From Streptomyces alboniger (GTDB lineage Bacteria > Actinomycetota > Actinomycetes > Streptomycetales > Streptomycetaceae): a DNA stretch of 64,000 nucleotides. Shown one piece after another: positions 52,045 to 61,707 of the stretch (positions are counted from its first letter, which is position 1; the number at the start of each line of letters is the position of its first letter). A model generated the notes under the pieces. That model was not told where the DNA came from. It searched no databases and saw only the letters and a list, made by a program, of their open reading frames with translations. The stretch lies in NCBI RefSeq assembly GCF_008704395.1, contig NZ_CP023695.1:3162001-3226000 (forward strand), read 5' to 3'. A program made the translations under genes and the position numbers.

Positions 52045-53436
52045 CTACTGCCCCTGCTGCTCCGCGAGGAACGCGAGCAGGTCCTGACGGCTGACGACAC
52101 CCGTGGGCTTGCCCTCGACCAGGACGATCGCCGCGTCCGCGCCACCGAGCACCGACATCAGGTCGCCCACCGGCTCACCGGAGCCGACCTGCGGCAGCGG
52201 GTCCGACATGTGCTTCTCCAGCGGGTCGGAGAGCGAGGCGCGCTGCGTGAACAGGGCGTCGAGCAGCTCGCGTTCGACGACCGAGCCGATGACCTCCGCG
52301 GCCATCACGTCGGGGTGGCCGGCGCCCGGCTTCACGATCGGCATCTGCGAGACGCCGTACTCGCGCAGCACCTCGATGGCCTCGCCCACCGTCTCCTCGG
52401 GGTGCATGTGCACCAGCGAGGGCAGCGCGCCGCCCTCCTTGCGGCGCAGCACGTCACCGACGCGCGGCGCGTCCCCGGCCTGCTCCAGGAAGCCGTAGTC
52501 GTTCATCCACTCGTCGCTGAAGATCTTGCTCATGTAGCCGCGCCCGGAGTCGGGCAGGAGGACGACCACGACGTCGTCGGGGCCGAGCCGCTCCGCGACC
52601 CGCAGCGCCGCGACGACCGCCATGCCGCAGGAGCCGCCGACCAGCAGCCCCTCCTCCTTGGCCAGGCGCCGCGTCATCTGGAAGGAGTCCTTGTCGGACA
52701 CGGCGATGATCTCGTCGGTGACGTTACGGTCGTACGCCGTCGGCCAGAAGTCCTCGCCGACGCCCTCGACGAGGTAGGGGCGCCCGGAGCCGCCGGAGTA
52801 CACGGACCCCTCGGGGTCGGCGCCGACGACCTTCACCCGGCCCTCGGAGACCTCCTTCAGGTATCCGCCGGTCCCGGAGATGGTGCCGCCGGTGCCGATG
52901 CCCGTCACGAAGTGGGTGATCTTCCCCTCCGTCTGCTCCCACAGCTCGGGGCCGGTGGAGTGGTAGTGGGAGAGCGGGTTGTTCGGGTTGCTGTACTGGT
53001 CGGGCTTCCAGGCGCCGGGCGTCTCACGCACGAGGCGGTCGGAGACGTTGTAGTACGAGTCCGGGTGCTCGGGGTCGACGGCGGTCGGGCAGACGACGAC
53101 ATCGGCGCCGTATGCGCGCAGTACGTTGATCTTGTCGAGGGACACCTTGTCCGGGCAGACGAAGATGCACTTGTAGCCCTTCTGCTGGGCCACGATGGCG
53201 AGCCCGACCCCGGTGTTGCCGGACGTCGGCTCGACGATCGTCCCGCCGGGCTTCAGCTCCCCGCTCTGCTCGGCCGCCTCGATCATGCGCAGGGCGATGC
53301 GATCCTTCACGGATCCGCCGGGGTTGAAGTACTCGACCTTGGCCAGGACGGTCGCCTGGATGCCCTCGGTCACGTTGTTGAGTTTCACCAGCGGGGTGTT
53401 GCCGACGAGACTGATCATCGAGTCGTGGAATTGCAC
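52045..53436 (-). CDS. Cystathionine beta-synthase
   Basis: A 463-residue PLP enzyme of the transsulfuration route, condensing serine and homocysteine to cystathionine. The catalytic domain has GNTPLVKLNNVTEG, PGGSVKDRIALRMIE (K44 aldimine), PTSGNTGVGLAIVAQQKGYKCI and GIGTGGTISGTGGYLKE; two CBS domains follow at about 335-460 (HPEETVGEAIEVLREYGVSQMPIVKPG, PTGVVSRQDLLAFL). GTG 53436 with GGAG 7 bp upstream. The CBS pair may sense adenosyl ligands. O-acetylserine-dependent cysteine synthase is less likely given length. Confidence 0.95.
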   Translation of the reverse strand: MQFHDSMISLVGNTPLVKLNNVTEGIQATVLAKVEYFNPGGSVKDRIALRMIEAAEQSGELKPGGTIVEPTSGNTGVGLAIVAQQKGYKCIFVCPDKVSLDKINVLRAYGADVVVCPTAVDPEHPDSYYNVSDRLVRETPGAWKPDQYSNPNNPLSHYHSTGPELWEQTEGKITHFVTGIGTGGTISGTGGYLKEVSEGRVKVVGADPEGSVYSGGSGRPYLVEGVGEDFWPTAYDRNVTDEIIAVSDKDSFQMTRRLAKEEGLLVGGSCGMAVVAALRVAERLGPDDVVVVLLPDSGRGYMSKIFSDEWMNDYGFLEQAGDAPRVGDVLRRKEGGALPSLVHMHPEETVGEAIEVLREYGVSQMPIVKPGAGHPDVMAAEVIGSVVERELLDALFTQRASLSDPLEKHMSDPLPQVGSGEPVGDLMSVLGGADAAIVLVEGKPTGVVSRQDLLAFLAEQQGQ

Positions 53437-53623
53437 CGTTGTCTCCGGGCTGCGATGTAGTGCGACGAATAACGAATGGGTGCGGTCAGCCTAAAGGGGT
53501 GCGGTCGGGCCGGGGTCCATCTCATCCGTTCACCTCCCGTTGCGATTGGCCGACCGTGCTTACGGGGCAATGAGTGGATGTACGGCTGTACGGCGATTCG
53601 GCACGAGGAGGTGGCTGCGGGGC

Positions 53624-54655
53624 ATGTCGAGGGCGAGGGTGGCACGGCGGATCGCCGCGGGCGCGGCGTACGGCGGCGGAGGCATCGGGCTCATCGGGGC
53701 CGCGACGGTCGGTGTGGTGCTCGCCGAGGTGCAGCTGGCGAAGCGGTCCGTGGGCGGCGGCCACGCGGTCCCACCGCGGTGCGACGGCCGCTACGGCAGG
53801 GCGTACACCGAGGACGCCGGCCAAGACTCCGGCCGCCCCGACTGCTCCGAACCGGTGCTGTTCGCGATGCTGGGCGACTCGACGGCCGCGGGGCAGGGCG
53901 TGCACCGGGCCGGACAGACCCCGGGGGCGCTGCTCGCCGCCGGGCTCGCCGCGGTCGCGGAGCGGCCCGTCGACCTGCGGAACGTGGCGCTGCCGGGCGC
54001 CCAGTCGGACGACCTGGACCGGCAGGTGACGCTGATCCTCTCGGACCCCGCCTGGGTGCCGGACGTCTGCGTGATCATGATCGGGGCGAACGACGTGACG
54101 CACCGGATGCCGCCGACGCGGTCGGTGCGGCACCTGTCGGCGGCGGTGCGGCGGCTGCGGACGGCCGGGGCGGAGGTGGTCGTCGGCACGTGCCCCGACC
54201 TCGGCACGGTGGAGAACGTCTACCAGCCGCTGCGGTGGCTGGCCCGCCGGGTCTCGCGGCAGCTGGCCGCGGCGCAGACGATCGGCGTGGTCGAGCAGGG
54301 CGGGCGGACGGTGTCGCTGGGCGATCTGCTGGGCCCCGAGTTCGCGGCGAACCCGCGGGAGCTGTTCGGTCCCGACAACTACCACCCCTCGGCGGAGGGG
54401 TACGCGACGGCGGCCATGGCGGTGCTTCCCACGCTCTGCGCGGCGCTCGGGCTGTGGCCCGAGGAGGAGCGACCGGACATCTCGCGGCGCGAGGGCTTCC
54501 TGCCGGTGGCGCGGGCCGCGGCGCAGGCCGCGGCGGAGGGCGGCACGGAGGTCACCGCGGCGATGCCGGTGGGCCCCCGGGGGCCGTGGGCACTCCTCAA
54601 GCGCCGTCGCCGGCGCCGCATCCACGCCCCCGAGCCGTCACCGCTCCCCCACTGA
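53624..54655 (+). CDS. SGNH/GDSL-type hydrolase
   Basis: A 343-residue SGNH esterase. A basic N-terminus and a hydrophobic segment (AYGGGGIGLIGAATVGVVLAEV) suggest membrane anchoring or secretion. Blocks I, III and V are LGDSTAAGQG (Ser nucleophile), IGANDVTHRMP and DNYHPSAEGYATAA (catalytic Asp and His). ATG 53624 leads directly into the hydrophobic helix; ATG 53540 or 53570 further upstream are possible. The mature protein could be a surface lipase or acetyl-esterase. Substrate unknown. Confidence 0.88.
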   Translation: MSRARVARRIAAGAAYGGGGIGLIGAATVGVVLAEVQLAKRSVGGGHAVPPRCDGRYGRAYTEDAGQDSGRPDCSEPVLFAMLGDSTAAGQGVHRAGQTPGALLAAGLAAVAERPVDLRNVALPGAQSDDLDRQVTLILSDPAWVPDVCVIMIGANDVTHRMPPTRSVRHLSAAVRRLRTAGAEVVVGTCPDLGTVENVYQPLRWLARRVSRQLAAAQTIGVVEQGGRTVSLGDLLGPEFAANPRELFGPDNYHPSAEGYATAAMAVLPTLCAALGLWPEEERPDISRREGFLPVARAAAQAAAEGGTEVTAAMPVGPRGPWALLKRRRRRRIHAPEPSPLPH

Positions 54656-55023
54656 GCTTCGCGCCGCGGTCGCGCAGTTCCCCGCGCCCCTTTCCCGGCA
54701 TCCTCGCCCTCGCACGCCGGACCAGGCAGACCCCCCAGGGGCGCGGGGAACTGCGCGACCTGCCACTACGCACCCGCACCGCGACGTCGGTCACGTCGGC
54801 CACCCGCGGGCCCGGCGGAGGCTTGGCGCGCAGTTCCCCGCGCCCCTGACGGGGCACTCCTCAGGACCTCGGCGGAGAACGCGGCCCGTACGCCCAGGGC
54901 CCCGCCGGCCTGAGCAACCGCTTAGAAATGCGTCCCGCGTCACACGCCCCACCCGATGACCGACAGCAATACGTGCAGGTAACTTCCCAGTGAGTCCTGC
55001 CCCCTCGCCACTGGAGCGTCCTG
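54656..55023. repeat. Cluster of the dispersed repeat; non-coding gap
   Basis: This 368-bp gap contains at least three copies of the element gcgcagttccccgcgcccc: direct at 54674 and 54829, inverted at 54738, with an 18-20 bp core each. Neighbouring copies are inverted relative to each other and can form long stems. The rest of the gap (54870-55023) holds the thiolase promoter region but no gene. Confidence 0.75.
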
Positions 55024-56244
55024 ATGCCCGAAGCCGTGATCGTCTCTGCCGCCCGTACCCCGATCGGCCGCGCCTTCAAGGGCTCGCTGAAGGATCTGCG
55101 CCCCGACGACCTGACCGCCACGATCATCGAGGCCGCCCTCGCCAAGGTTCCCGAGCTGGACCCGAAGGACATCGACGACCTGATGCTCGGCTGTGGTCTG
55201 CCCGGTGGCGAGCAGGGCCACAACCTCGGCCGCATCGTGGCCGTGCAGCTGGGCATGGACCACCTCCCCGGCTGTACCGTCACCCGCTACTGCTCCTCCT
55301 CCCTCCAGACCTCCCGCATGGCCCTGCACGCCATCAAGGCCGGAGAGGGTGACGTCTTCATCTCCGCCGGCGTCGAGATGGTGTCCCGGAGCGTGAAGGG
55401 CACCAGCGACGGCCTTCCCGACACCCACAACCCCCTCTTCGCCGACGCCGAGGCCCGCACCGCGGCCCGCGCCGAGCAGACCGGCACGGACTGGCACGAC
55501 CCGCGCGAGGACGGCCTGATCCCGGACGCGTACATCGCGATGGGCCAGACCGCGGAGAACCTCGCCCGCGCCAAGGGCGTCACCCGCAAGGACATGGACG
55601 AGTTCGGCGTCCGCTCGCAGAACCTCGCCGAGGAAGCCATCAAGAACGGCTTCTGGGAGCGCGAGATCACCCCGGTCACCACCCCGGACGGCACGGTCGT
55701 CAGCAAGGACGACGGCCCGCGCGCCGGTGTCACGTACGAGGGCGTCCAGGGCCTCAAGCCCGTCTTCCGCCCCGACGGCATGGTCACCGCCGGCAACTGC
55801 TGCCCCCTGAACGACGGCGCCGCCGCCCTCGTGATCATGAGCGACACCAAGGCCCGCGAGCTGGGCCTGACCCCGCTCGCCCGCATCGTCTCCACCGGCG
55901 TCACCGGCCTCTCCCCCGAGATCATGGGCCTCGGCCCGGTCGAGGCCTCCAAGCAGGCGCTGCGGCGCGCGGGGCTGACCATCGACGACATCGACCTCGT
56001 CGAGATCAACGAGGCCTTCGCCGCCCAGGTGATCCCCTCCTACCGCGACCTCGACATCCCGCTGGAGAAGCTGAACGTCAACGGCGGCGCCATCGCCGTC
56101 GGCCACCCCTTCGGCATGACGGGCGCCCGCATCACCGGCACGCTCATCAACTCCCTCCAGTTCCACGACAAGCAGTTCGGTCTGGAGACCATGTGCGTCG
56201 GCGGCGGCCAGGGCATGGCGATGGTCATCGAGCGTCTGAGCTGA
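55024..56244 (+). CDS. Acetyl-CoA acetyltransferase (thiolase)
   Basis: A 406-residue thiolase that condenses or cleaves acetoacetyl-CoA-type substrates. Active-site C90 in [15 protein letters not shown], the H in [10 protein letters not shown], and a second C in [10 protein letters not shown] (near 396) complete the triad; [14 protein letters not shown] is also conserved. ATG 55024 has a leading GGAG-like site. Other fatty-acid genes are not adjacent. A role in beta-oxidation or acetoacetyl-CoA supply fits. Confidence 0.95.
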   Translation: MPEAVIVSAARTPIGRAFKGSLKDLRPDDLTATIIEAALAKVPELDPKDIDDLMLGCGLPGGEQGHNLGRIVAVQLGMDHLPGCTVTRYCSSSLQTSRMALHAIKAGEGDVFISAGVEMVSRSVKGTSDGLPDTHNPLFADAEARTAARAEQTGTDWHDPREDGLIPDAYIAMGQTAENLARAKGVTRKDMDEFGVRSQNLAEEAIKNGFWEREITPVTTPDGTVVSKDDGPRAGVTYEGVQGLKPVFRPDGMVTAGNCCPLNDGAAALVIMSDTKARELGLTPLARIVSTGVTGLSPEIMGLGPVEASKQALRRAGLTIDDIDLVEINEAFAAQVIPSYRDLDIPLEKLNVNGGAIAVGHPFGMTGARITGTLINSLQFHDKQFGLETMCVGGGQGMAMVIERLS

Positions 56245-56295
56245 CACAGGGTCGGCGCGCGTTGACGCTCCGTTTCTGCATCTTTTCGTGACCCA

Positions 56296-56332
56296 ATCTC
56301 CCCCAGGATGTGACCTATCTCCTGGGGGAGAT
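56296..56332. terminator. Hairpin after thiolase
   Basis: Perfect 13-bp arms atctcccccagga (56296-56308) and complement (56320-56332) with an 11-nt loop. It lies 50 bp after the thiolase stop. Further on (56382-56416) acctgtc and gacaggt form another spaced inverted repeat. Confidence 0.8.
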
Positions 56333-56480
56333 GCATATGCCCAGCTCACAGCAGATCTGAGCAGGTACACCAGGCCAAAAGACCTGTCCACTTAGTGACG
56401 TTATGCACTGACAGGTGGATCGTGCAGGCTTCAAGCTGATGTAGGAAGTCGGGGGTCGACTTGAAACCGGGAGTACGTCA

Positions 56481-57329
56481 GTGAGCGCCTTGCCTCTTGC
56501 CTTGCTGCTCTCCACGGCCGCTGCCACGGCCGTGGGCGCCGCCGCCCTGCACGCAGTACACGGCCTTCGGAAGCAGCTCGCCGAGATCACGGCACTGCGG
56601 ACCGAGCTGGCCGAAAGCCGTGCCGCCGCCGACCGCCCGCACCCGACGGTGCCGGGCGCCCGTAGCGCCGTGGACGCCGACGAGATACGCGCGGCGGTCG
56701 CCGAGGCGCTCGCCGAGGAGCGGGAGCGGGAGCTGGCCGAGGCGCGCGCCTTCTGGGCCGCCCAGGAGGCCCGTGAGGGCTCGGACGCGCCCTCCCTGCT
56801 GCACGGGCTGCCCGGCATTCCCGACGGGATCGCCGAAGAGCTGTTCCTGCCGCGCCAGGCCGACTTCGCGGGCCTTGAGGCGGACAGCCTGGAGCCGGTG
56901 ATCGAGCCCTTCGCCGACCCCGCCGCCGACGAGAGCGCCGGGGACTCCCCCGAGCTGGCCGCGGCCCGCCGCCGCCACCCCTCGCACCCGGACTTCGTGC
57001 CGGTGCAGACGCCCGCGTCGGAGGCGTACGGCGACCACGAGCGCACGGTGGCCTGCCTCGAAGAGCTGGCCGACGCCCGCACCGCCCTCGCCGACGTCCG
57101 CCCCGGCCCGCTGGGCACCCTCGACGTGTACGTCTTCGCGGACGGCACCACGCTGTGCATGACCCCGGGCCACCGCGAGACCGCGGAGCTGCTCGCCGAG
57201 GCGCTGCGCGAGGGCCACGCGCCGGTCCTGCTCGGCGGCTCCGGCATCTCTGGCGCGTACGCCCTGACCTTCGAGTGCGGCGCCGAGAACGTCTACATCC
57301 TCGCCGACCGCGTCATCGCGTCGGTCTGA
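56481..57329 (+). CDS. Hypothetical protein with N-terminal membrane segment and coiled coil
   Basis: A 282-residue protein. A hydrophobic start (PLALLLSTAAATAVGAAAL) is followed by an Ala/Glu-rich helical stretch (EIRAAVAEALAEERERELAEARAFWAAQEA), an acidic middle and a C-terminal globular part (GPLGTLDVYVFADGTTLCMTPGHRETAEL...ENVYILADRVIASV). GTG 56481 follows GGGAG at 7 bp. I do not recognise a named domain. Convergent with a small minus-strand gene. Confidence 0.78.
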   Translation: MSALPLALLLSTAAATAVGAAALHAVHGLRKQLAEITALRTELAESRAAADRPHPTVPGARSAVDADEIRAAVAEALAEERERELAEARAFWAAQEAREGSDAPSLLHGLPGIPDGIAEELFLPRQADFAGLEADSLEPVIEPFADPAADESAGDSPELAAARRRHPSHPDFVPVQTPASEAYGDHERTVACLEELADARTALADVRPGPLGTLDVYVFADGTTLCMTPGHRETAELLAEALREGHAPVLLGGSGISGAYALTFECGAENVYILADRVIASV

Positions 57330-57377
57330 CCCGGGCCCGTCGGTCCGATCCGGGGCCCGGCTCCGGGGCCCCGGGCG

Positions 57378-57689
57378 TCAGACCCCGGCCCGCTTCTGCG
57401 CCTGCGCCACCAACTCCAGCGCCCGCGCCAGTTCGTCGGGGTCCTCCAGTACGAGGGCCAGATCTCGGCCGGCGACGGTGATCTGGTCGGCGGCGGCGAA
57501 CATCCCCGCGTCCGGCATCTCGCGCGGCGGGGTGCCCGGCTCCTCGATGGCCTGCGCGCGCACCGCCAACTCCCTGGCCAGAGCGAGCGCTTCGGTCGCG
57601 GCCCCGCGTTGCAGCCGGCTCTGCGGCGCGGCCCGCAGGCGGTCGGCGAAATGGTCCACTGCGGCTGTCAAAGGCGTCGTATCGAGCAC
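57378..57689 (-). CDS. Small conserved hypothetical protein
   Basis: A 103-residue Ala/Leu-rich helical protein (MLDTTPLTAAVDHFADRLRAAPQSRLQ... ALELVAQAQKRAGV) without Cys or membrane helix. The arrangement of heptad-like leucines suggests coiled coil. Divergent from the DUF4287 gene with 102 bp between starts. No function can be assigned. Confidence 0.72.
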   Translation of the reverse strand: MLDTTPLTAAVDHFADRLRAAPQSRLQRGAATEALALARELAVRAQAIEEPGTPPREMPDAGMFAAADQITVAGRDLALVLEDPDELARALELVAQAQKRAGV

Positions 57690-57791
57690 CCCGCGACCTT
57701 ATGCGCCTTTCCGGGACTGTTGCCAACGCCCGCACGCTCAGGCACGGTGGCGTGAAGGACGGAACACATCGCGACGCGTCCGGAGGCGCCG

Positions 57792-58022
57792 ATGTCCCAA
57801 GTCTTCTCCGAGGAGACCCACCGCAACCTGCTCGCCCGAATCCCCCACTGCACCGGTCGTGAAGTCTCCGACTGGTTGCGCGCCGTGGAGGAAGGCCCCT
57901 CTCTCTTCCGCTTCGAGGAGAAGGTCAGCTGGCTCCGAGCCGAACACAACCTCGCGTACGGCCATGCGAAAGCGATCATCCACGAGTACGACCTGAGGCG
58001 GGCCGCCCGCAAGTTCCTCTGA
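57792..58022 (+). CDS. DUF4287-like small protein
   Basis: A 76-residue protein (SEETHRNLLARIPHCTGREVSDWLRAVEEGPSLFRFEEKVSWLRAEHNLAYGHAKAIIHEYDLRRAARKFL in sequence), helix-rich, matching small DUF4287-type proteins in actinobacteria, whose function is unknown. GGAGGCGCCG places a strong ribosome site 4-7 bp before ATG 57792. A hairpin terminator lies 45 bp after the stop. Confidence 0.82.
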   Translation: MSQVFSEETHRNLLARIPHCTGREVSDWLRAVEEGPSLFRFEEKVSWLRAEHNLAYGHAKAIIHEYDLRRAARKFL

Positions 58023-58066
58023 CCCCCCACCCCCGACACAGACGCGAACACACCCCCGGCACGACG

Positions 58067-58102
58067 AAGGGCCCGCGGATCGGTTCCGGTCCGCGGGCCC
58101 TT
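58067..58102. terminator. Bidirectional terminator hairpin
   Basis: 13-bp arms aagggcccgcgga (58067-58079) and complement (58090-58102), ten-base loop. It is shared by the DUF4287 gene and the convergent Bax-inhibitor gene. Confidence 0.85.
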
Positions 58103-58136
58103 GTGCCGTAACGGTTCAGCCGTCGAGCGGCCTGCG

Positions 58137-59063
58137 TCAGTCGTTCCCCTGGAGGATCGCGATCAGGCGCAGGAACTCGAGGTAGATCCAGACGAGCGTC
58201 ATCGTCAGACCGAACGCCGCGAGCCAGGCCTCTTCCTTCGGCGCGCCGTACGCGATGCCGTCCTCGACCTGCTTGAAGTCCAGGGCGAGGAAGCAGGCGC
58301 CGAGCAGGATGCCGACGATGCCGAAGACGATGCCGAGGCCACCGCTGCGGAAGCCGAGACCGTCACCGCCGCCGAAGACCATGAACAGGAGGTTCACGGC
58401 GGTCAGCAGCAGGAAGCCCATCGCCGCGGCCATCACGAAGCCGTAGAAGCGGCGGTTGACGCGGATCCAGCCCGCCTTGTACGCCACGAGGACTCCGACG
58501 AAGACCGCCATCGTGCCGAGCACGGCCTGCATGGCCGCCCCGTCCGCGATGCGGTTGTCGACGACGCTGGAGACGACGCCGAGGAAGACGCCTTCCAGCG
58601 CGGCGTACGTCAGGATCAGCGCGGGCGAGGCCTTGCGCTTGAACGACTGGACGAGGCCGAGCACCATCGCGATGAGACCGGCGCCGATGGCGATGCCGTA
58701 CGACTTGCCGATGCTGGCGTCGTCGACCGGCAGCAGCGCCCAGGCGAGCGCCGCCGTGACCAGCAGCGTGCCGAGCGTGGTGGCGGTGCGCATGACGACG
58801 TCGTCCATCGTCATGCGGCCGGTCGTGCTTACGGGCGCCTGGGGGGCGCCGTGCTGCACGTCCTGCTGGGCGTACGGATTGGTGGCGTACGGGTTACCCG
58901 CGGGGGCCTGCTGGCCGCCGTACGGATTGCCCTGCGCGTACGGGTTGCCCTGGGTCTGGGTCGCGGCTGCGGGTCCCCCGGCCTGCGGCTGCGCGCCGAA
59001 GCCGGCGTAGCCGTTGTCGCGGCTGAACCCCCGTCGCGAGAAGACCGGGTTGCTGCTCCTCAT
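58137..59063 (-). CDS. Bax inhibitor-1/YccA family membrane protein
   Basis: A 308-residue protein with a Gly/Gln/Tyr/Asn-rich N-terminal tail (about 1-85) containing repeated NPYAQ/NPYG motifs, then seven transmembrane helices (from TTLGTLLVTAALAWALLP to WIYLEFLRLIAILQG). BI-1/YccA proteins have roles in calcium leak and quality control, but the function in streptomycetes is not established. ATG 59063 gives the usual MRSSNPVFSRRGF start. Confidence 0.93.
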   Translation of the reverse strand: MRSSNPVFSRRGFSRDNGYAGFGAQPQAGGPAAATQTQGNPYAQGNPYGGQQAPAGNPYATNPYAQQDVQHGAPQAPVSTTGRMTMDDVVMRTATTLGTLLVTAALAWALLPVDDASIGKSYGIAIGAGLIAMVLGLVQSFKRKASPALILTYAALEGVFLGVVSSVVDNRIADGAAMQAVLGTMAVFVGVLVAYKAGWIRVNRRFYGFVMAAAMGFLLLTAVNLLFMVFGGGDGLGFRSGGLGIVFGIVGILLGACFLALDFKQVEDGIAYGAPKEEAWLAAFGLTMTLVWIYLEFLRLIAILQGND

Positions 59064-59130
59064 TTCACTCCTCCATGGCCACCGTGCGTGGCTTTGCCCT
59101 CAAGAGTAATGCGTAGGCAAAAGGATGGAC

Positions 59131-60489
59131 CTAGTGCTTGGGGAGGATCTTTCCCTCTCTGTGACCGAGAACGCCCGGGACGGCCCCTACTGTTCCCGGA
59201 TCGGAACCGTTCCCCCGCACGAGTGGCACCAGCGAGATCGCGACGGCGCCGAGGACGGCGGCGGCCGCGAAGGTCGTGAAGCCGAGCGAGGCGTTGCCGC
59301 CCGCGACCACCGCGCCGCCCAGCCACGGCCCGACGACCGCGCCGGTGCGGCCGACGCCGGCGACCCAGCCGAGCCCCGTGGCGCGCTCCGCGGGGCCGTA
59401 GACCGAGGATGTGGCCGCGTACACCATGACCTGCGCGGAGAAGAGCCAGACACCGGTGACGAAGACGACGGCGTAGGCGATGGGGAGCGGCAGCTGGGCC
59501 TTGAGCAGGAAGGCGCCGCACGCGGTGAGCACGAACCAGATCGCGGACACCCTGACGGCCCCGAAGCGGTCGGCGGTGCGCCCGGCGACGAGCATGCCGA
59601 CGATGCCGCCCGCGTTGATCACCAGCAGGAAGGTGACGGAGGAGGAGAGGGAGTAGCCGGAGGCGCGCATCAGCTCGGGGAGCCAGGTGGAGACGCCGTA
59701 GACGAGGAGGAGCCCGGCGAAGGAGGCGAGCCACAGCAGCGGGGTGGCCAGGCGGCGGCCCGGTGCGAAGAGCGAGGCGACGGCGGCGAAGCGGCCCCTC
59801 GCCCCGGCCCCGGGGGCCTCGGCGGGGGTCGGGGGCGGCAGGTGGTAGCGGGCGGCGACCGCCTCGGCCTCGCGCACGCGCCCCTTGGCGAGCAGGACGC
59901 CGGGCGACTCGGGCAGCCACTTGACGACGAGCGGGACGGCGACGAGCGCGGGGATCACGCCCGTCCAGAAGACGACGCGCCAGCCGTGGCCGGGACCGAG
60001 CGCGAGTCCGAGGCCCGTCGCCGCCATGCCGCCCGCGTGGTACGAGGTCATCATCAGACCGGTGGCGAGCGCCGCCCTGCGCGGTGGTGCGAACTCGGCG
60101 ACGATCGCTAGGCCGATCGGCATCAGCCCGCCGAGCCCGAGCCCGGAGACGAAGCGCCCCGCGCCGAAGAAGGCGGCGCCCGGCGCGAGCGCGCACAGCG
60201 CGGAGCCCAGCGAGAAGAGGACGACGCTGCCCGTCACCATGGGCTTGCGCCCCGCCCAGTCGGTGAGGGTGCCGCAGCCGAGGGCGCCGATCAGCATGCC
60301 GAAGGTGGTCCAGGAGCCGATGGTCCCGGCGGTCGACGTACTGAAGCCGAAGCCCTCGTCGTCGAGGAGGTGCGGCATGACGGCGCCGTAGATGTTGACG
60401 TCCATGCCGTCGAAGAAGACGACGAGCCAGCACAGGGCGAGGACGGGCGCGACGGAGCGGAAGGTGCGCTCGGGGGCGGGAGGGGTCAC
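59131..60489 (-). CDS. MFS aromatic-acid transporter (PcaK/BenK-like)
   Basis: A 452-residue major-facilitator protein with 12 transmembrane helices. VVFFDGMDVNIYGAVMPHL (helix 1), LTDWAGRKPMVTGSVVLFSLGS and the mirrored GRTADRFGAVRVSAIWF loops fit aromatic-acid:H+ symporters. GTG 60489 lies 15 bp after the pobA stop, so it is part of the 4-hydroxybenzoate operon and likely imports 4-hydroxybenzoate. Substrate assigned by context. Confidence 0.9.
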   Translation of the reverse strand: MTPPAPERTFRSVAPVLALCWLVVFFDGMDVNIYGAVMPHLLDDEGFGFSTSTAGTIGSWTTFGMLIGALGCGTLTDWAGRKPMVTGSVVLFSLGSALCALAPGAAFFGAGRFVSGLGLGGLMPIGLAIVAEFAPPRRAALATGLMMTSYHAGGMAATGLGLALGPGHGWRVVFWTGVIPALVAVPLVVKWLPESPGVLLAKGRVREAEAVAARYHLPPPTPAEAPGAGARGRFAAVASLFAPGRRLATPLLWLASFAGLLLVYGVSTWLPELMRASGYSLSSSVTFLLVINAGGIVGMLVAGRTADRFGAVRVSAIWFVLTACGAFLLKAQLPLPIAYAVVFVTGVWLFSAQVMVYAATSSVYGPAERATGLGWVAGVGRTGAVVGPWLGGAVVAGGNASLGFTTFAAAAVLGAVAISLVPLVRGNGSDPGTVGAVPGVLGHREGKILPKH

Positions 60490-60504
60490 GTGCTGCCTCT
60501 CTTC

Positions 60505-61692
60505 CTACTGCGGCTCGTCGAAGGGGAATCCGGTGTAGGCCTCGGCCAGGTCGGTCTCGGCGGCGCGTGCGGTGGTGATCCGGTCGAGGCCTGCGAGCTG
60601 GATGCGGTCGTCGAAGGGGGTGGCGCCGGGGGCGCGGTGCAGCAGGGTCGTCATCGCGTACGAGAAGCGCTCGGCCTGCCAGACGCGGCGCAGGCACGTC
60701 TCGGAGTACGCGTCCAGGCCGCTCGGGTCGCCCTTCTCGCGCAGCAGGACCAGGGCGCGGGCGAGCGTGACGACGTCGCCGACCGCGAGGTTGAGGCCCT
60801 TCGCGCCGGTGGGCGGGACGATGTGCGCGGCGTCCCCGGCGAGGAGGAGCCGGCCGTGGCGCATGGGCTCGTGGACGTAGCTGCGCATGGGTGTGACGGA
60901 CTTGGCGGTGACGGGGCCGCGGCGCAGGGTCCAGGCGGGGTCGTCGGTCTCCAGGCGGCGGTTCAGCTCGTCCCAGATCTCCTCGTCGGTCCAGTCGTCG
61001 GCGTCCGTGCCCTCGGGAACCTGGAGGTACGCGCGCGTGACGCTCGGCGAGCGCATGGACAGGAGGGCGAAGCCGCGCTCGTGGCGGGCGTAGACCAGCT
61101 CGTCGTGGGAGGGCGGCACGTCGGCGAGGATGCCGAGCCAGCCGTAGGGGTACGTGCGCTCGAAGACCCGGGAGAGTTCCGGGGGCACCGCCTTGCGGGC
61201 CACGCCCCGGAAGCCGTCGCAGCCCACTACGTAGTCGCACTCCAGGACGTCTTCGCGGCCCTGGTGGCGGTAGCGGACCAGAGGACCGTCGGTCTCCGCG
61301 TCCTCCACGGCCAGCGCCTCGGCCTCGAAGAGGAGCGGGCCGCCCGTCGCGAGCCGCAGGGCGATGAGGTCCTTGCAGACCTCGGTCTGGGCGTAGACGG
61401 TGACGGACTTCCCGCCGGTCAGCGCGGGGAGGTCGACCCGGTGCCTACGGCGGTCGAAGCGCAGTTCGATGCCGCCGTGCCGGAGGCCCTCGCGGTCCAT
61501 GCGGGCCCCCGCGCCCGCCGCGCGCAGCACGTCGACGGTGCCCTGTTCCAGGATCCCGGCGCGCTGGCGGCGCTCCACGTAGGCGCGGTCGCGGCTCTCC
61601 AGGACGACGGAGTCGATCCCCGCCTCGTCCAGGAGGCGGGCGAGGAGCAGCCCGGCCGGCCCCGCCCCGATGATCCCGACGGTGGTTCGCAT
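60505..61692 (-). CDS. pobA: 4-Hydroxybenzoate 3-monooxygenase (PobA)
   Basis: A 395-residue flavoprotein monooxygenase converting 4-hydroxybenzoate to protocatechuate with NADPH and O2. GIIGAGPAGLLLARLLDEAG (FAD), RQRAGILEQGTVDVL, DYVVGCDGFRGVAR and LLLAGDAAHIVPPTGAKGLNLAVGDV are typical, and the size is correct. ATG 61692 follows GAGGGG. First gene of the pobA-transporter unit, with IclR operator and promoter 20-45 bp upstream. Confidence 0.95.
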   Translation of the reverse strand: MRTTVGIIGAGPAGLLLARLLDEAGIDSVVLESRDRAYVERRQRAGILEQGTVDVLRAAGAGARMDREGLRHGGIELRFDRRRHRVDLPALTGGKSVTVYAQTEVCKDLIALRLATGGPLLFEAEALAVEDAETDGPLVRYRHQGREDVLECDYVVGCDGFRGVARKAVPPELSRVFERTYPYGWLGILADVPPSHDELVYARHERGFALLSMRSPSVTRAYLQVPEGTDADDWTDEEIWDELNRRLETDDPAWTLRRGPVTAKSVTPMRSYVHEPMRHGRLLLAGDAAHIVPPTGAKGLNLAVGDVVTLARALVLLREKGDPSGLDAYSETCLRRVWQAERFSYAMTTLLHRAPGATPFDDRIQLAGLDRITTARAAETDLAEAYTGFPFDEPQ

Positions 61693-61707
61693 CCCTCGCC
61701 CCTCAGC

